Shown one piece after another: positions 25,567 through 34,139 of a DNA stretch of 64,000 nucleotides. The DNA lies in the NCBI GenBank assembly GCA_002559145.1, contig NTXX01000077.1:19980-83979 (forward strand), in the 5' to 3' direction. Position 1 is the first letter of the stretch, and every line of letters begins with the position of its first letter. The notes under the pieces were generated by a model. It was not told the DNA's origin, ran no database searches, and saw nothing but the letters and a program-made list of their open reading frames with translations. Position numbers and translations under genes: made by a program. The stretch comes from Bacillus sp. AFS006103 (GTDB lineage: Bacteria > Bacillota > Bacilli > Bacillales > Cytobacillaceae).

Positions 25567-27452
25567 AAATGCTCACTGGAGAAAATGTTTCGAAAACGTA
25601 TGGGGAGAAACAGCTTTTTAACAATATCTCCTTTACAATTAAAGAAAAAGAACGTGTGGGATTAATCGGGATAAATGGGACGGGAAAATCATCCTTATTA
25701 AAAATTATTGCAAGTCTTGATACACCGGATGATGGGAAAATCATCACGAGCAAGGACTATTCGATTACCTTTTTAGATCAGCAGCCGGAATTAGACGTAG
25801 AAAAAACAGTGCTTGAACAAGTCTTCCACGGGGATGCTCCAATCTTAAAGCTCATGCGTGCCTATGAAAAAACGTTATTAGAGTTGAATCTTTCTCCTAA
25901 TGACACCTTGGTACAAGAAGCTCTTTTCCAATTGCAAAAGCAAATGGATGCATTAAATGGTTGGGATGCCAGCACAAATGCAAAATCAATATTAATGAAA
26001 TTAGGGATTGAGGATTTTTCAAAAAAAATCGGCGAATTATCCGGCGGGCAGAAAAAGCGTGTAGCCTTAGCGCAAGTTTTAATCGCCGAACCGGATTTAC
26101 TTATTTTAGACGAGCCCACGAACCATCTCGATTTCGACTCAGTTAAATGGTTGGAAGAGTACCTAAGTAGATATAGTGGCTCTATTTTACTTGTCACACA
26201 TGATCGGTATTTTTTAGACCGTGTCGCCAATCGAATGTTCGAACTCGATGGTGGACTGCTATACAGTTATAAAGGCAATTATGCGGCCTTTTTAGAAGCA
26301 AAAGCCATTCGTGAAGAGAATGAAGCAGCGACCTTTGAAAAAAGAAAAAATCTTTTCCGTAGAGAGCTCGAGTGGATTAGACGTGGTGCAAAAGCTAGGT
26401 CAACCAAACAAAAGGCCAGGATTCAGCGATTTGATGAACTGGATGAAAAGGTTTCTAATGGGAAGTTGTCTTCTGAAAAGCTGGATATTTCGTTAAATGG
26501 CAGCCGGCTTGGGAAGCAAGTGTTTGAGTTAAAGGGTGCTTCTAAGCGTTACGGGGCAAAAACGATCTTAAATCATTTTGATTTGCTCGTAAAGCCGGGG
26601 GACCGGATCGGCATTATCGGGAAAAATGGAACAGGGAAATCCACCTTGTTAAATATCCTCGCAAAACAAATCCCCCTTGATGAAGGTGAGTTTATCATGG
26701 GGCAAACCGTGAAAATTGCTTATTATACACAGGAAAGCGAAGATATGGATGAAAGTAAACGGATGATTGAATACATTAAAGAGACAGCCGAAATCGTCGA
26801 AACTTCAGATGGAAAGACAATCTCTGCGGCACAAATGCTTGAACGGTTTCTATTTCCTCCATTTACGCACGGTACGCCGATTCGAAAGCTCTCAGGCGGA
26901 GAAAAACGACGTTTATATTTGTTGAAAATATTGATGACCGCTCCAAATGTATTATTACTAGATGAGCCAACCAACGATCTTGATACTCAGACACTAACGG
27001 TTCTAGAAGATTATTTGGAAGATTTTCCGGGTGTGGTCATTACTGTTTCCCATGATCGCTATTTCTTAGATAAAGTGGCAGAGCAGCTTCTCGTGCTACA
27101 AGGAGAAGGTTACATAGATTCGTTCTTTGGGAATTACACGGAGTTTCTTGAAAAGGAATTAATCCTTGAAGGACAAAAAACAGCCACAGTTTCGGTTAAG
27201 CCAACGAAAGCCATTGAGAAAGAAAAAAAGAAAAAGATGACCTATCAAGAGAAAAAAGAGTGGGAATCAATCGACGAAGACATCGCGAAAACGGAGAACC
27301 GTCTTGAAGAAATAGGTGTCGAAATGGCGAAAACAGGCAGTGATTTTACGAAGGCCCAGGAATTAATGAAGCAGGAAACAGAATTAAACCAAAAGCTGGA
27401 ATACTTAATTGAGCGCTGGTCGTATCTGGCAGAGCAGGCTGAAAAGGAATAA
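25563..27452 (+). CDS. yfmR: ABC-F ATPase (YfmR-like)
   Basis: 629 residues, no transmembrane domain: two ABC domains (Walker A GINGTGKSS and GKNGTGKST; signatures LSGGQKKRVALAQ and LSGGEKRRLYLLK; Walker B LLILDEPTNHLD and VLLLDEPTNDLD) joined by a charged linker (about residues 240-300) and ending in a lysine/glutamate-rich coiled coil (about 545-629). ABC-F proteins act on the ribosomal E site. The long C-terminal coiled coil and the start KMLTGENVSKTYGEK fit YfmR/Uup-type members, reported to relieve stalled translation, rather than drug-resistance types. The exact subfamily is my inference. Start ATG 25563 overlaps the ypgQ stop. Confidence 0.9.
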   Translation: MKMLTGENVSKTYGEKQLFNNISFTIKEKERVGLIGINGTGKSSLLKIIASLDTPDDGKIITSKDYSITFLDQQPELDVEKTVLEQVFHGDAPILKLMRAYEKTLLELNLSPNDTLVQEALFQLQKQMDALNGWDASTNAKSILMKLGIEDFSKKIGELSGGQKKRVALAQVLIAEPDLLILDEPTNHLDFDSVKWLEEYLSRYSGSILLVTHDRYFLDRVANRMFELDGGLLYSYKGNYAAFLEAKAIREENEAATFEKRKNLFRRELEWIRRGAKARSTKQKARIQRFDELDEKVSNGKLSSEKLDISLNGSRLGKQVFELKGASKRYGAKTILNHFDLLVKPGDRIGIIGKNGTGKSTLLNILAKQIPLDEGEFIMGQTVKIAYYTQESEDMDESKRMIEYIKETAEIVETSDGKTISAAQMLERFLFPPFTHGTPIRKLSGGEKRRLYLLKILMTAPNVLLLDEPTNDLDTQTLTVLEDYLEDFPGVVITVSHDRYFLDKVAEQLLVLQGEGYIDSFFGNYTEFLEKELILEGQKTATVSVKPTKAIEKEKKKKMTYQEKKEWESIDEDIAKTENRLEEIGVEMAKTGSDFTKAQELMKQETELNQKLEYLIERWSYLAEQAEKE

Positions 27453-27480
27453 GAGTGCGTCCACGGCGTACTCTTTTTTC
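27451..27480 (+). terminator. Terminator after the ABC-F gene
   Basis: AAGAGTGCG / CGTACTCTT imperfect stem followed by a T-run. Confidence 0.75.
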
Positions 27481-27557
27481 TACAAGCAGATCCGGTGATT
27501 GAAATGTATCTAATATGATAAACTTGATAAAGAAATCATAAGAATTAGGTGATCTTG

Positions 27558-28691
27558 TTGAAAATTAAGGCAATTGAACCAACGCCAAGTCCAAATACCA
27601 TGAAAATTAATTTAGATGAAGAACTTCCGATGGGGAAAAGCCATAATTATAAAAAAGAAACAGCTGCTGATGCACCTGCTGTTATTCAATCCATCCTTCA
27701 AATCGAAGGAATCAAAGGCGTTTACCATGTTGCAGATTTTCTTGCGGTTGAGCGGAATGCAAAATATGATTGGAAGGAATTATTACCTCAAGTTCGTGGG
27801 GCCTTTGGAGAAAAGGCGAATGAAGCTGTGAACATAGCAAAAATGGATGAACATTTTGGGGAAATTAAGGTCGAAATCCAAATGTTTAAGAGTATACCCC
27901 TTCAAGTCAAGCTTACCGATGGCACAAGCGAAAGACGATTTGGAATGCCGGAATACTTTTTAACGGCAAGAGAAATGGCTCAGCTTCCTGAAGATAACTA
28001 TATCTTATTGCGAAAATGGAAAAATCAAGGCGTCCGCTATGGTGACTTTGACCAAATTGGCCAAGAAGTAGTCGATGAAATCATTGCTGCGTATTCACCG
28101 AAACGATTAGAAGACTTAGTTTCAATCGCTCAATCCAGGGAGCCTAATCAAGAACTAAAACCACTTCGTCCCCGGAAAAGGGTTACAATAGATGCTTTTC
28201 AGAATCCTGATTGGCAGGTTCGCTATCAACTCCTCGAGCAAATGGATGATCCGGAACTAGACGATTTACCACTCCTTGAAAAAGCATTATCAGACGAAAA
28301 GGCATCGATTCGAAGACTTGCCACCGTATACCTCGGCATGGTCAAAGAGAAAGAGGTATTACCGCTTCTTTATAAGGCACTGAACGATAAAACGGTGACC
28401 GTTCGAAGAACCGCAGGAGATTGTTTATCTGATTTAGGATTTCCAGAAGCAGAAAATGAAATGATGAAAGCATTGCAGGATAAAAGCAAGCTTGTTCGCT
28501 GGCGGGCAGCAATGTATTTATACGAAGTTGGAGATGAAAAGGCACTACCCGCATTAAAGGCTGCTGAAAATGATGCGGAATTTGAAGTTCGATTGCAAAT
28601 TAAAATGGCGATTGAAAGAATTGAGGGCGGCGAAGAAGCTAAAGGATCTGTCTGGAAGCAGATGACTGAGGCAAGAAAAGCAGACCAATAA
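27558..28691 (+). CDS. ypgR: CvfC/YpgR: NifU-N scaffold domain plus HEAT repeats
   Basis: 377 residues. The first ~85 residues form the NFU-N scaffold-like domain (KAIEPTPSPNTMKINLD at the start). From about 215 to 355 there are HEAT-like repeats: PDWQVRYQLLEQM, EKASIRRLATVYLG, KTVTVRRTAGDCLSDLG, KSKLVRWRAAMYLYEVG. Known as conserved virulence factor C in Staphylococcus and YpgR in B. subtilis; the precise role is unknown, perhaps an iron-sulfur or redox scaffold. Its place beside brxA fits redox homeostasis. TTG 27558 follows AGGTGAT by five bases. Confidence 0.88.
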   Translation: MKIKAIEPTPSPNTMKINLDEELPMGKSHNYKKETAADAPAVIQSILQIEGIKGVYHVADFLAVERNAKYDWKELLPQVRGAFGEKANEAVNIAKMDEHFGEIKVEIQMFKSIPLQVKLTDGTSERRFGMPEYFLTAREMAQLPEDNYILLRKWKNQGVRYGDFDQIGQEVVDEIIAAYSPKRLEDLVSIAQSREPNQELKPLRPRKRVTIDAFQNPDWQVRYQLLEQMDDPELDDLPLLEKALSDEKASIRRLATVYLGMVKEKEVLPLLYKALNDKTVTVRRTAGDCLSDLGFPEAENEMMKALQDKSKLVRWRAAMYLYEVGDEKALPALKAAENDAEFEVRLQIKMAIERIEGGEEAKGSVWKQMTEARKADQ

Positions 28692-28754
28692 AATTGCAAA
28701 AAGCAAATAGATTAGTTATTCTAAAATGGATGAACCGAAACGGAGTGATTTAGA

Positions 28755-29189
28755 TTGTCAAATGCGTATGATGAATATATGAAAAAAATGGTTTTACCGA
28801 TGCGAGAAGAATTAGCAAGGGCTGGCTTCGAAGAGCTCTCGAATGCACAAGAGGTTGAACATTTTATTGAAAATGTGAGCGGAACAACACTGGTTGTCGT
28901 TAATTCCGTTTGCGGATGTGCTGCTGGTCTGGCTCGTCCTGCGGCAACTCAAGCTGTGCTAAATAGCGAGAAAAAGCCTAACCACCTCGTAACAGTTTTT
29001 GCGGGACAGGATAAAGAAGCCACAGCGAAAATGCGCGAATATTTTGAGGGGATTGAACCATCATCACCATCAATGGCATTATTAAAGGATAAAAAAGTCG
29101 TTCATTTCATTCCGAGACATGATATTGAAGGCATGCCAATGGAAGCAGTTATGCAAAATTTACTCGGGGCATTTGAAGCCCATTGCTAA
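28755..29189 (+). CDS. brxA: Bacilliredoxin BrxA
   Basis: 144 residues, DUF1094/YphP family with the CxC active site (Cys53, Cys55 in SVCGCAAG). It removes bacillithiol from S-bacillithiolated proteins after oxidative stress, in the cytosol. TTG start with GGAGTGAT five bases upstream. Follows ypgR by 63 bases and ends at a strong terminator. Choice of BrxA over BrxB rests on the ypgR neighbourhood. Confidence 0.92.
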   Translation: MSNAYDEYMKKMVLPMREELARAGFEELSNAQEVEHFIENVSGTTLVVVNSVCGCAAGLARPAATQAVLNSEKKPNHLVTVFAGQDKEATAKMREYFEGIEPSSPSMALLKDKKVVHFIPRHDIEGMPMEAVMQNLLGAFEAHC

Positions 29190-29192
29190 TTA

Positions 29193-29219
29193 GGATGTCA
29201 GCCGACATCCTTTTTTTTT
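29193..29219 (+). terminator. brxA terminator
   Basis: A seven-bp perfect stem GGATGTC / GACATCC, tetraloop, nine T's. Confidence 0.92.
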
Positions 29220-29335
29220 AATTGGTAAGAGTACAGAAAATTTTCCATTTATACAAAAAAAGAAGTATAATATTTTTTATAATACCTATTTTTTGAACAT
29301 ATGAGAATAAAGAAAAGAATAAGGTGATCTAAAAA

Positions 29336-29929
29336 ATGAACAATTGGCTTCGAAAAACACTTTTTGTACTAGTATCTGTTTTAACCTTTGGTCTCGTAAC
29401 CCCTACACAATTAATTAACACAGTTAACGCTGAGAATCTCGCTGATCGAGATGCCTTCGAAGCGCCTTCCACCGAAAGTACTTTCGGACAAACCAACACG
29501 TTTATTGAAGATTCGAAATTTGATAAAGAAAAATTTATTGGAGAACTAATAAAACAAGCTGAATTGCAAACCTATCAGAAATTTGGTACAAGAATTAAAC
29601 CCGTCATCGAAAATGAATTCCGAGAGATTATTTTGCCAAATATTGAAAAGGCACTGGAGGAAGTGGCTGTCCAATTTCCTGAAGAAGATTTGAAGAACCT
29701 CACCATTTCAGAACAGCCTGGTGCGGGGCTTTCTGAAAAAATCTTTAATGTTAACAATCGCGTTTTCGGAAAGGATATCCTTCGTTTTCATGTTAGACGA
29801 GATAATCCACCGCAGGCAGGATATTGGTTTAATTTTCATTACCATACCTACCATGACCAATTCCAGAGCCATCATGAGTTAGGTTCGATTTATTGGGCAA
29901 AAAATACACCACCCAAGTGGATGAGTTAG
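29336..29929 (+). CDS. ypjP: YpjP-like secreted or membrane-anchored protein
   Basis: 197 residues. The N-terminus (RKTLFVLVSVLTFGLVTP) is a signal peptide or anchor, with possible cleavage near VNA-EN (about residue 31). The C-terminal region is rich in His and aromatic residues (FNFHYHTYHDQFQSHHELG), the hallmark of the YpjP family of unknown function, which could bind metal. In B. subtilis ypjP lies near thyB-dfrA (from memory); here the Ter island separates it from thyA-dfrA. Confidence 0.75.
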   Translation: MNNWLRKTLFVLVSVLTFGLVTPTQLINTVNAENLADRDAFEAPSTESTFGQTNTFIEDSKFDKEKFIGELIKQAELQTYQKFGTRIKPVIENEFREIILPNIEKALEEVAVQFPEEDLKNLTISEQPGAGLSEKIFNVNNRVFGKDILRFHVRRDNPPQAGYWFNFHYHTYHDQFQSHHELGSIYWAKNTPPKWMS

Positions 29930-29976
29930 TGTTGATTTGCTTATAGGCAGGAAAAATAATTATTATAATAAATAAA

Positions 29977-30002
29977 TGAAACCTTTTTATCACAAACTCG
30001 TA
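29977..30002 (+). promoter_or_regulatory. ECF-sigma-type promoter of the terD-terC unit
   Basis: TGAAAC (29977-29982), a 16-base spacer, CGTA (29999-30002): the pattern used by sigma-M/W/X of Bacillus. It lies 35 bases upstream of terD. The same pattern precedes yceG at 36365. Confidence 0.65.
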
Positions 30003-30036
30003 AATAGACTATCACCTAAATTGGAGGAATGAAAAA

Positions 30037-30618
30037 ATGGCAGTAAGTTTATCAAAAGGACAAAAAGTTGATTTAACAAAAACAAATCCCGGTTTGACAA
30101 ATGTTGTGGTTGGACTTGGATGGGATACAAACAAATATGATGGTGGGAATGACTTTGATTTAGATTCTTCTGTATTCCTGCTGGGAGAGAATGGGAAAGT
30201 TACAAATGAAAGTGACTTTATTTTCTATAATAATCCACAAGGAGCAAATGGAGCCGTCGTACATACTGGAGACAATCGCACTGGTGCTGGTGATGGTGAT
30301 GATGAAGGTGTAAAAGTAAGTCTTACCACTATACCTGCTAATATTCAGCGGATTGCATTTACTATTACAATTCATGAGGCAGACAGCAGAAGTCAAAACT
30401 TTGGTCAGGTTTCCAATGCTTATGCGCGAATTTACAATGAGGCAAATGGTGAAGAACTGATCCGTTATGATTTAGGTGAGGACTTCTCAATTGAAACGGC
30501 AATTGTTGTCGGTGAATTATACCGTCACAATGGTGAATGGAAATTTAGTGCCATCGGCAGTGGTTATCAAGGTGGATTAGCTGCACTTGCAACTGACTTT
30601 GGACTATCGATCGGTTAA
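30037..30618 (+). CDS. terD: TerD-domain stress protein
   Basis: 193 residues, a single TerD domain starting AVSLSKGQKVDLTKTNPGL. The calcium-binding residues appear intact: GNDFDLDSSVF (about 37-47) and GDNRTGAGDGDDEG (about 72-85). TerD proteins are cytosolic Ca-binding stress proteins of unknown biochemical output, linked to tellurite, phage and envelope stress. GGAGGAATG ribosome site. Closest to YceD/YceE of B. subtilis. First gene of the Ter island, followed by a terminator and then terC. Confidence 0.93.
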   Translation: MAVSLSKGQKVDLTKTNPGLTNVVVGLGWDTNKYDGGNDFDLDSSVFLLGENGKVTNESDFIFYNNPQGANGAVVHTGDNRTGAGDGDDEGVKVSLTTIPANIQRIAFTITIHEADSRSQNFGQVSNAYARIYNEANGEELIRYDLGEDFSIETAIVVGELYRHNGEWKFSAIGSGYQGGLAALATDFGLSIG

Positions 30619-30630
30619 TATTTAATAATT

Positions 30631-30662
30631 AAGAGACCCAATCCATAATGGGTCTTTTTCAA
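30631..30662 (+). terminator. Terminator after terD
   Basis: AAGAGACCCA / TGGGTCTTTTT stem-loop ending in T's, between terD and terC. Confidence 0.8.
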
Positions 30663-30680
30663 AAATTTTGTTTTGTCAAT

Positions 30681-30745
30681 CTGTCTAGCTGCAGCGCCTA
30701 GGGGCTCGAGGATATAAGCCCCTGAGAAAGGCGCTTCCGCTTTTA
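30681..30745 (+). repeat. Dispersed Bacillaceae hairpin repeat in the terC leader
   Basis: Begins CTGTCTAGCTGCAGCGCC and ends GGCGCTTCCGCTTTT, with a nested inner stem AGGGGCT / AGCCCCT. This GC-rich nested hairpin resembles the repeat family seen widely between genes in Bacillus-type genomes (bcr-like; from memory). It ends just before the terC ribosome site and is far more GC-rich than its surroundings. Confidence 0.6.
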
Positions 30746-30767
30746 TATTCTAGGAGGAATTTTTTTA

Positions 30768-31547
30768 ATGTCAGTTTTGAATCATATCTTGGACACATAT
30801 GCACAATTTTTTGATTTGAATATGTGGGGTAAAATATTATCCGACCCAGTCAGCTGGGGACTTATTGGGACACTTATTATTTTGGAAGGATTACTTTCTG
30901 CTGATAATGCGCTTGTTTTAGCCGTTATGGTTAAACATTTGGAACCTAAAAAGCGTAAGAAAGCCTTGTTCTACGGTCTATTAGGAGCATATATATTCCG
31001 ATTTATTGCGATTGGAATCGGTGTATACTTAATCAAGTTTTGGGTCATTAAAGCACTTGGGGCCGCGTATCTTGCCTGGTTAGCGATTAAGTATTTCATC
31101 GATAAGCGTAAAGGGGATACTGGTCACGATGAGGAAGAAACAGAAGGAATTAACCAAGGTGGTTTGCTTATACGTTTATTCGGTACCTTCTGGGGAACGG
31201 TAGCTGCAGTTGAATTAATGGATATTGCATTCTCGGTTGACAGTGTTCTTGCAGCATTTGGTGTCAGCAATCAGGTATGGATTTTATTTGTAGGCGGGAT
31301 TCTTGGGGTATTAATGATGCGTGGTGTTGCCGGAGTATTTCTAACACTCATTGATAGGATTCCTGAGCTTGAAACCACTGCTTATATCTTAATCCTAATC
31401 ATTGCTATTAAAATGGCACTTACGTTACCGTTATTCAATATCCATATTGAATCGTTGCATTTCTTTATTATTCTAGCTGTAACATTTGGGGCTACTTTTA
31501 TTGTTCACTTCATGAATAAGAAAAAGGAAACCAGCAAAGAAAACTAA
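30768..31547 (+). CDS. terC: TerC-family integral membrane protein (YceF-like)
   Basis: 259 residues with about seven membrane helices. Signature acidic membrane motifs are LEGLLSADNALVLAVM (about residue 42) and VELMDIAFSVDSVLA (about 148). TerC proteins transport or handle divalent metal (Mn/Ca) and partner functionally with TerD. AGGAGGAATTTTTTT before ATG. An imperfect terminator follows, so the downstream genes may be read at a reduced level. I see no yybP-ykoY-type leader. Confidence 0.92.
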   Translation: MSVLNHILDTYAQFFDLNMWGKILSDPVSWGLIGTLIILEGLLSADNALVLAVMVKHLEPKKRKKALFYGLLGAYIFRFIAIGIGVYLIKFWVIKALGAAYLAWLAIKYFIDKRKGDTGHDEEETEGINQGGLLIRLFGTFWGTVAAVELMDIAFSVDSVLAAFGVSNQVWILFVGGILGVLMMRGVAGVFLTLIDRIPELETTAYILILIIAIKMALTLPLFNIHIESLHFFIILAVTFGATFIVHFMNKKKETSKEN

Positions 31548-31564
31548 AAACTGTAGACGAAAAT

Positions 31565-31600
31565 GGGGAGCTGACGAGAGTCCGTCTCCCCTATTTTTTT
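31565..31600 (+). terminator. Imperfect terminator or attenuator after terC
   Basis: GGGGAG..ACG pairs with CGTCTCCCC with a three-base bulge, followed by seven T's. It could reduce read-through into the biosynthetic genes. Confidence 0.65.
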
Positions 31601-31624
31601 ACCTTTTAAGAGGAGAAATTGGTT

Positions 31625-32812
31625 ATGGAATTTTTTACATACTTTTACGAAAACGATATTAAACGTTTCTTCTTTCAGAAACCACAGGCGTTTACTAAAT
31701 ATTCAAAGCGTGAGCTTCTGTCTTATGGTTTAGGCGCCACACTTTATATGCCTGCTACACGCCCGAATATCCATCAGGAGATTCTCTCCAAGAAACATGA
31801 AGGGTTAACCTCCCTTGTTATCGACTTAGAAGATGCCGTAGGTGATAACGAAGTAACAGATGCGGAGGCATTGCTTATCAATGAATTATTAAAGTTGTAT
31901 AGTGAATTAAATAGGGGCTTTTTGAGCTATACGGATCTACCGCTCATGTTTATTAGAATCCGGAACCTCGAGCAGTTTAAACGGGTAAGCGAACAATTAG
32001 GGGATGCTATCAGCCTGCTTACAGGGGTCGTACTTCCTAAATTCAACGTTGAAAATGGTGAAGAACTGTTAGTTGAGGTTCTCCGATTCCATACGGTTGA
32101 ACATCCTTTTTATGCGATGCCGATTCTGGAGACAGCCAAGGTCATTCAAAAAGAAACCAGAATGGAAGAATTAATGGGTATAAAGAATCTTCTCGATCGC
32201 TATAAGGACATTATTTTAAATGTTCGAATTGGGGCCACGGATTTTTGTGGATTATATGGAATTCGCCGGAGTGCGGATACAACCGTTTATGATATCGCTG
32301 TTTTAAGAGATTGTATTTCTGATATAATCAATGTCTTTCAACGATTTGAAAGTGCCTATGTTGTCTCAGGCCCTGTTTGGGAGTATTTCTCAGCGAAAAA
32401 GAGAATGTTAAAGCCGCAACTTAGGCAAACACCATTCCGTGAACGGTACGGGGATGAAGGGTTGAAATGGAGAGCTAAATTAATTGATGAACATATGGAT
32501 GGGTTAATTCAAGAAATCCTAATGGATATCGCAAACGGTTTAACAGGAAAAACGATTATTCACCCATCTCACATCAAAGTAGTTCAAGCTCTTAATGTTG
32601 TATCCTACGAGGAATTCATCGATGCTACCAATATCATAAAAGCTTCAACCGGAGAAATTGGAGTTATGAAAAGCAATTTTTCTAATAAAATGAACGAGAT
32701 AAAACCTCACTTTTATTGGGCAAAGAAGACTATCTTAAAATCACAGCTGTACGGGGTGTTACATGAAGAATTTACAACTATTGACCTTATCAAAAAAGAA
32801 GTATACGTATAA
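31625..32812 (+). CDS. CitE/HpcH-HpaI-like aldolase of the Ter biosynthetic module
   Basis: 395 residues. TIM-barrel CitE-like motifs: LYMPATRPN (about residue 40), SLVIDLEDAVGD (about 65) with the acidic metal ligand, and IRIGATDFCGLYG (about 200). Anantharaman, Iyer and Aravind described such an aldolase in Ter-associated operons predicted to make a nucleoside-like metabolite; the reaction is unknown. ATG 31625 is nine bases after AGGAG. Its last 50 bases overlap the next gene in another frame. Confidence 0.85.
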   Translation: MEFFTYFYENDIKRFFFQKPQAFTKYSKRELLSYGLGATLYMPATRPNIHQEILSKKHEGLTSLVIDLEDAVGDNEVTDAEALLINELLKLYSELNRGFLSYTDLPLMFIRIRNLEQFKRVSEQLGDAISLLTGVVLPKFNVENGEELLVEVLRFHTVEHPFYAMPILETAKVIQKETRMEELMGIKNLLDRYKDIILNVRIGATDFCGLYGIRRSADTTVYDIAVLRDCISDIINVFQRFESAYVVSGPVWEYFSAKKRMLKPQLRQTPFRERYGDEGLKWRAKLIDEHMDGLIQEILMDIANGLTGKTIIHPSHIKVVQALNVVSYEEFIDATNIIKASTGEIGVMKSNFSNKMNEIKPHFYWAKKTILKSQLYGVLHEEFTTIDLIKKEVYV

Positions 32813-34139
32813 TATCCTTGACTCGATCGAAACCGAGATTGAAGTGTCTGAAAATCCGTATGACTTGCCGCTGGAAGATTTTTTTACAATGGCAGCAAGG
32901 ATTAATAAGAAACGCTCGTTCCTGTTCGTAAGTAAGGTGCTTGGTAAACACCTTCCTATTAATCCTAATAAAGGGCTGCTGACTGGTGCCCTTCTTGGTG
33001 CGAGATATATTGAAACAGTTAAGGGGACTGAGTGTTTTGAAACTAAGAATCTATTAGCCATGTTTAGAAAAGGAGAATCATACCGGTCTAAGGCCTTTAT
33101 CCCGGAAAATATTCGTCCTGTCGTGATAGGATTCGCTGAAACAGCAACTGCCCTTGGGCATGCTTTCTTTAACTGTTTTCAATCTGCAGAATACTTTCAT
33201 ACTACCAGGGAAGAACTCAAACAGGAAAAACCGGAGATTACTTTTGAAGAAGAGCATTCCCATGCGACATCCCATCGCTGTTATATTCCATTAGAAATGA
33301 TCCGAAATGAACGAGAAATCATTCTCGTTGACGATGAAATGACAACGGGTAAAACTGCTTTAAATATTATCGAATCGATTCATGCTAAATTCCCGAGAGA
33401 TGTTTATACCGTTATTTCCATTCTAGATTGGCGTTCAGAAGAAAATCTTCATCGTTTTAACTGTCTTGAACAGAAACTTGGGATTAAAATTAATGTGGTC
33501 AGTCTATTGGCGGGTACAGTACAGGTGAAGGAGCATGGTGAAATTGTTAATCGGCCAAACAACGTTGTATTCAACAAAAGAGTTGAGGCAGCAGTAGAAC
33601 AAATCGATCTATCCTCTTTTTTTACCACTACTCCCTATTCAGTAAATAACCCGTTGAATAGCTATGCATTTATTAAAGAGACTGGCCGATTTGGGCTGAC
33701 TGGTTCAGAAAATATTAGTCTTCACCAGAAGGTTGAGGCAGCTGCGAATGTATTGATCCAAAAAAGGAACGGAAAAAGGACACTTTGCCTAGGCACGGGT
33801 GAGTTTATGTATCTACCTATGAAACTCACTGCCGAAATGGGTAGAGATGTTTTTTATCAATCAACTACTCGAAGTCCCATCTTTATCGAAGACGAAGTTG
33901 GTTACGGTGCAAGATATGGTGCGTCTTTCCCAAATCCAGAAGACCAAGACATAACACACTATTTTTATAATATCCCGCAAGGATACTACGATGAAATATT
34001 TATTTTTTTTGAGAGAAAAGTATTGTTAGAGAATATGCAGCCATTATTGAAAGAACTGGAGAAATTACAAATTAAGATGATTAGGCTCGTCTTTTTTTCT
34101 GAATACCGAGGTGATCAAATTGAAAACCACAATGAATAA
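32763..34139 (+). CDS. Phosphoribosyltransferase with C-terminal TRSP domain
   Basis: 458 residues. The PRPP-binding loop is IILVDDEMTTGKTALNI (about 182), a textbook type-I phosphoribosyltransferase motif. The C-terminal domain contains STTRSPIF (about 360), which gives the TRSP domain its name; this fusion is known from Ter-linked operons. Predicted to move ribose-phosphate to or from a base-like substrate. The start overlaps the aldolase by 50 bases; GGGGTG lies three bases before ATG 32763, so translation is probably coupled, although a later TTG cannot be excluded. Confidence 0.85.
   Translation: MKNLQLLTLSKKKYTYNILDSIETEIEVSENPYDLPLEDFFTMAARINKKRSFLFVSKVLGKHLPINPNKGLLTGALLGARYIETVKGTECFETKNLLAMFRKGESYRSKAFIPENIRPVVIGFAETATALGHAFFNCFQSAEYFHTTREELKQEKPEITFEEEHSHATSHRCYIPLEMIRNEREIILVDDEMTTGKTALNIIESIHAKFPRDVYTVISILDWRSEENLHRFNCLEQKLGIKINVVSLLAGTVQVKEHGEIVNRPNNVVFNKRVEAAVEQIDLSSFFTTTPYSVNNPLNSYAFIKETGRFGLTGSENISLHQKVEAAANVLIQKRNGKRTLCLGTGEFMYLPMKLTAEMGRDVFYQSTTRSPIFIEDEVGYGARYGASFPNPEDQDITHYFYNIPQGYYDEIFIFFERKVLLENMQPLLKELEKLQIKMIRLVFFSEYRGDQIENHNE

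Noticed and set aside
30619..30767. yybP-ykoY manganese riboswitch before terC
   Set aside because: The GC-rich hairpin there fits a dispersed repeat; none of the riboswitch's conserved loops are visible.
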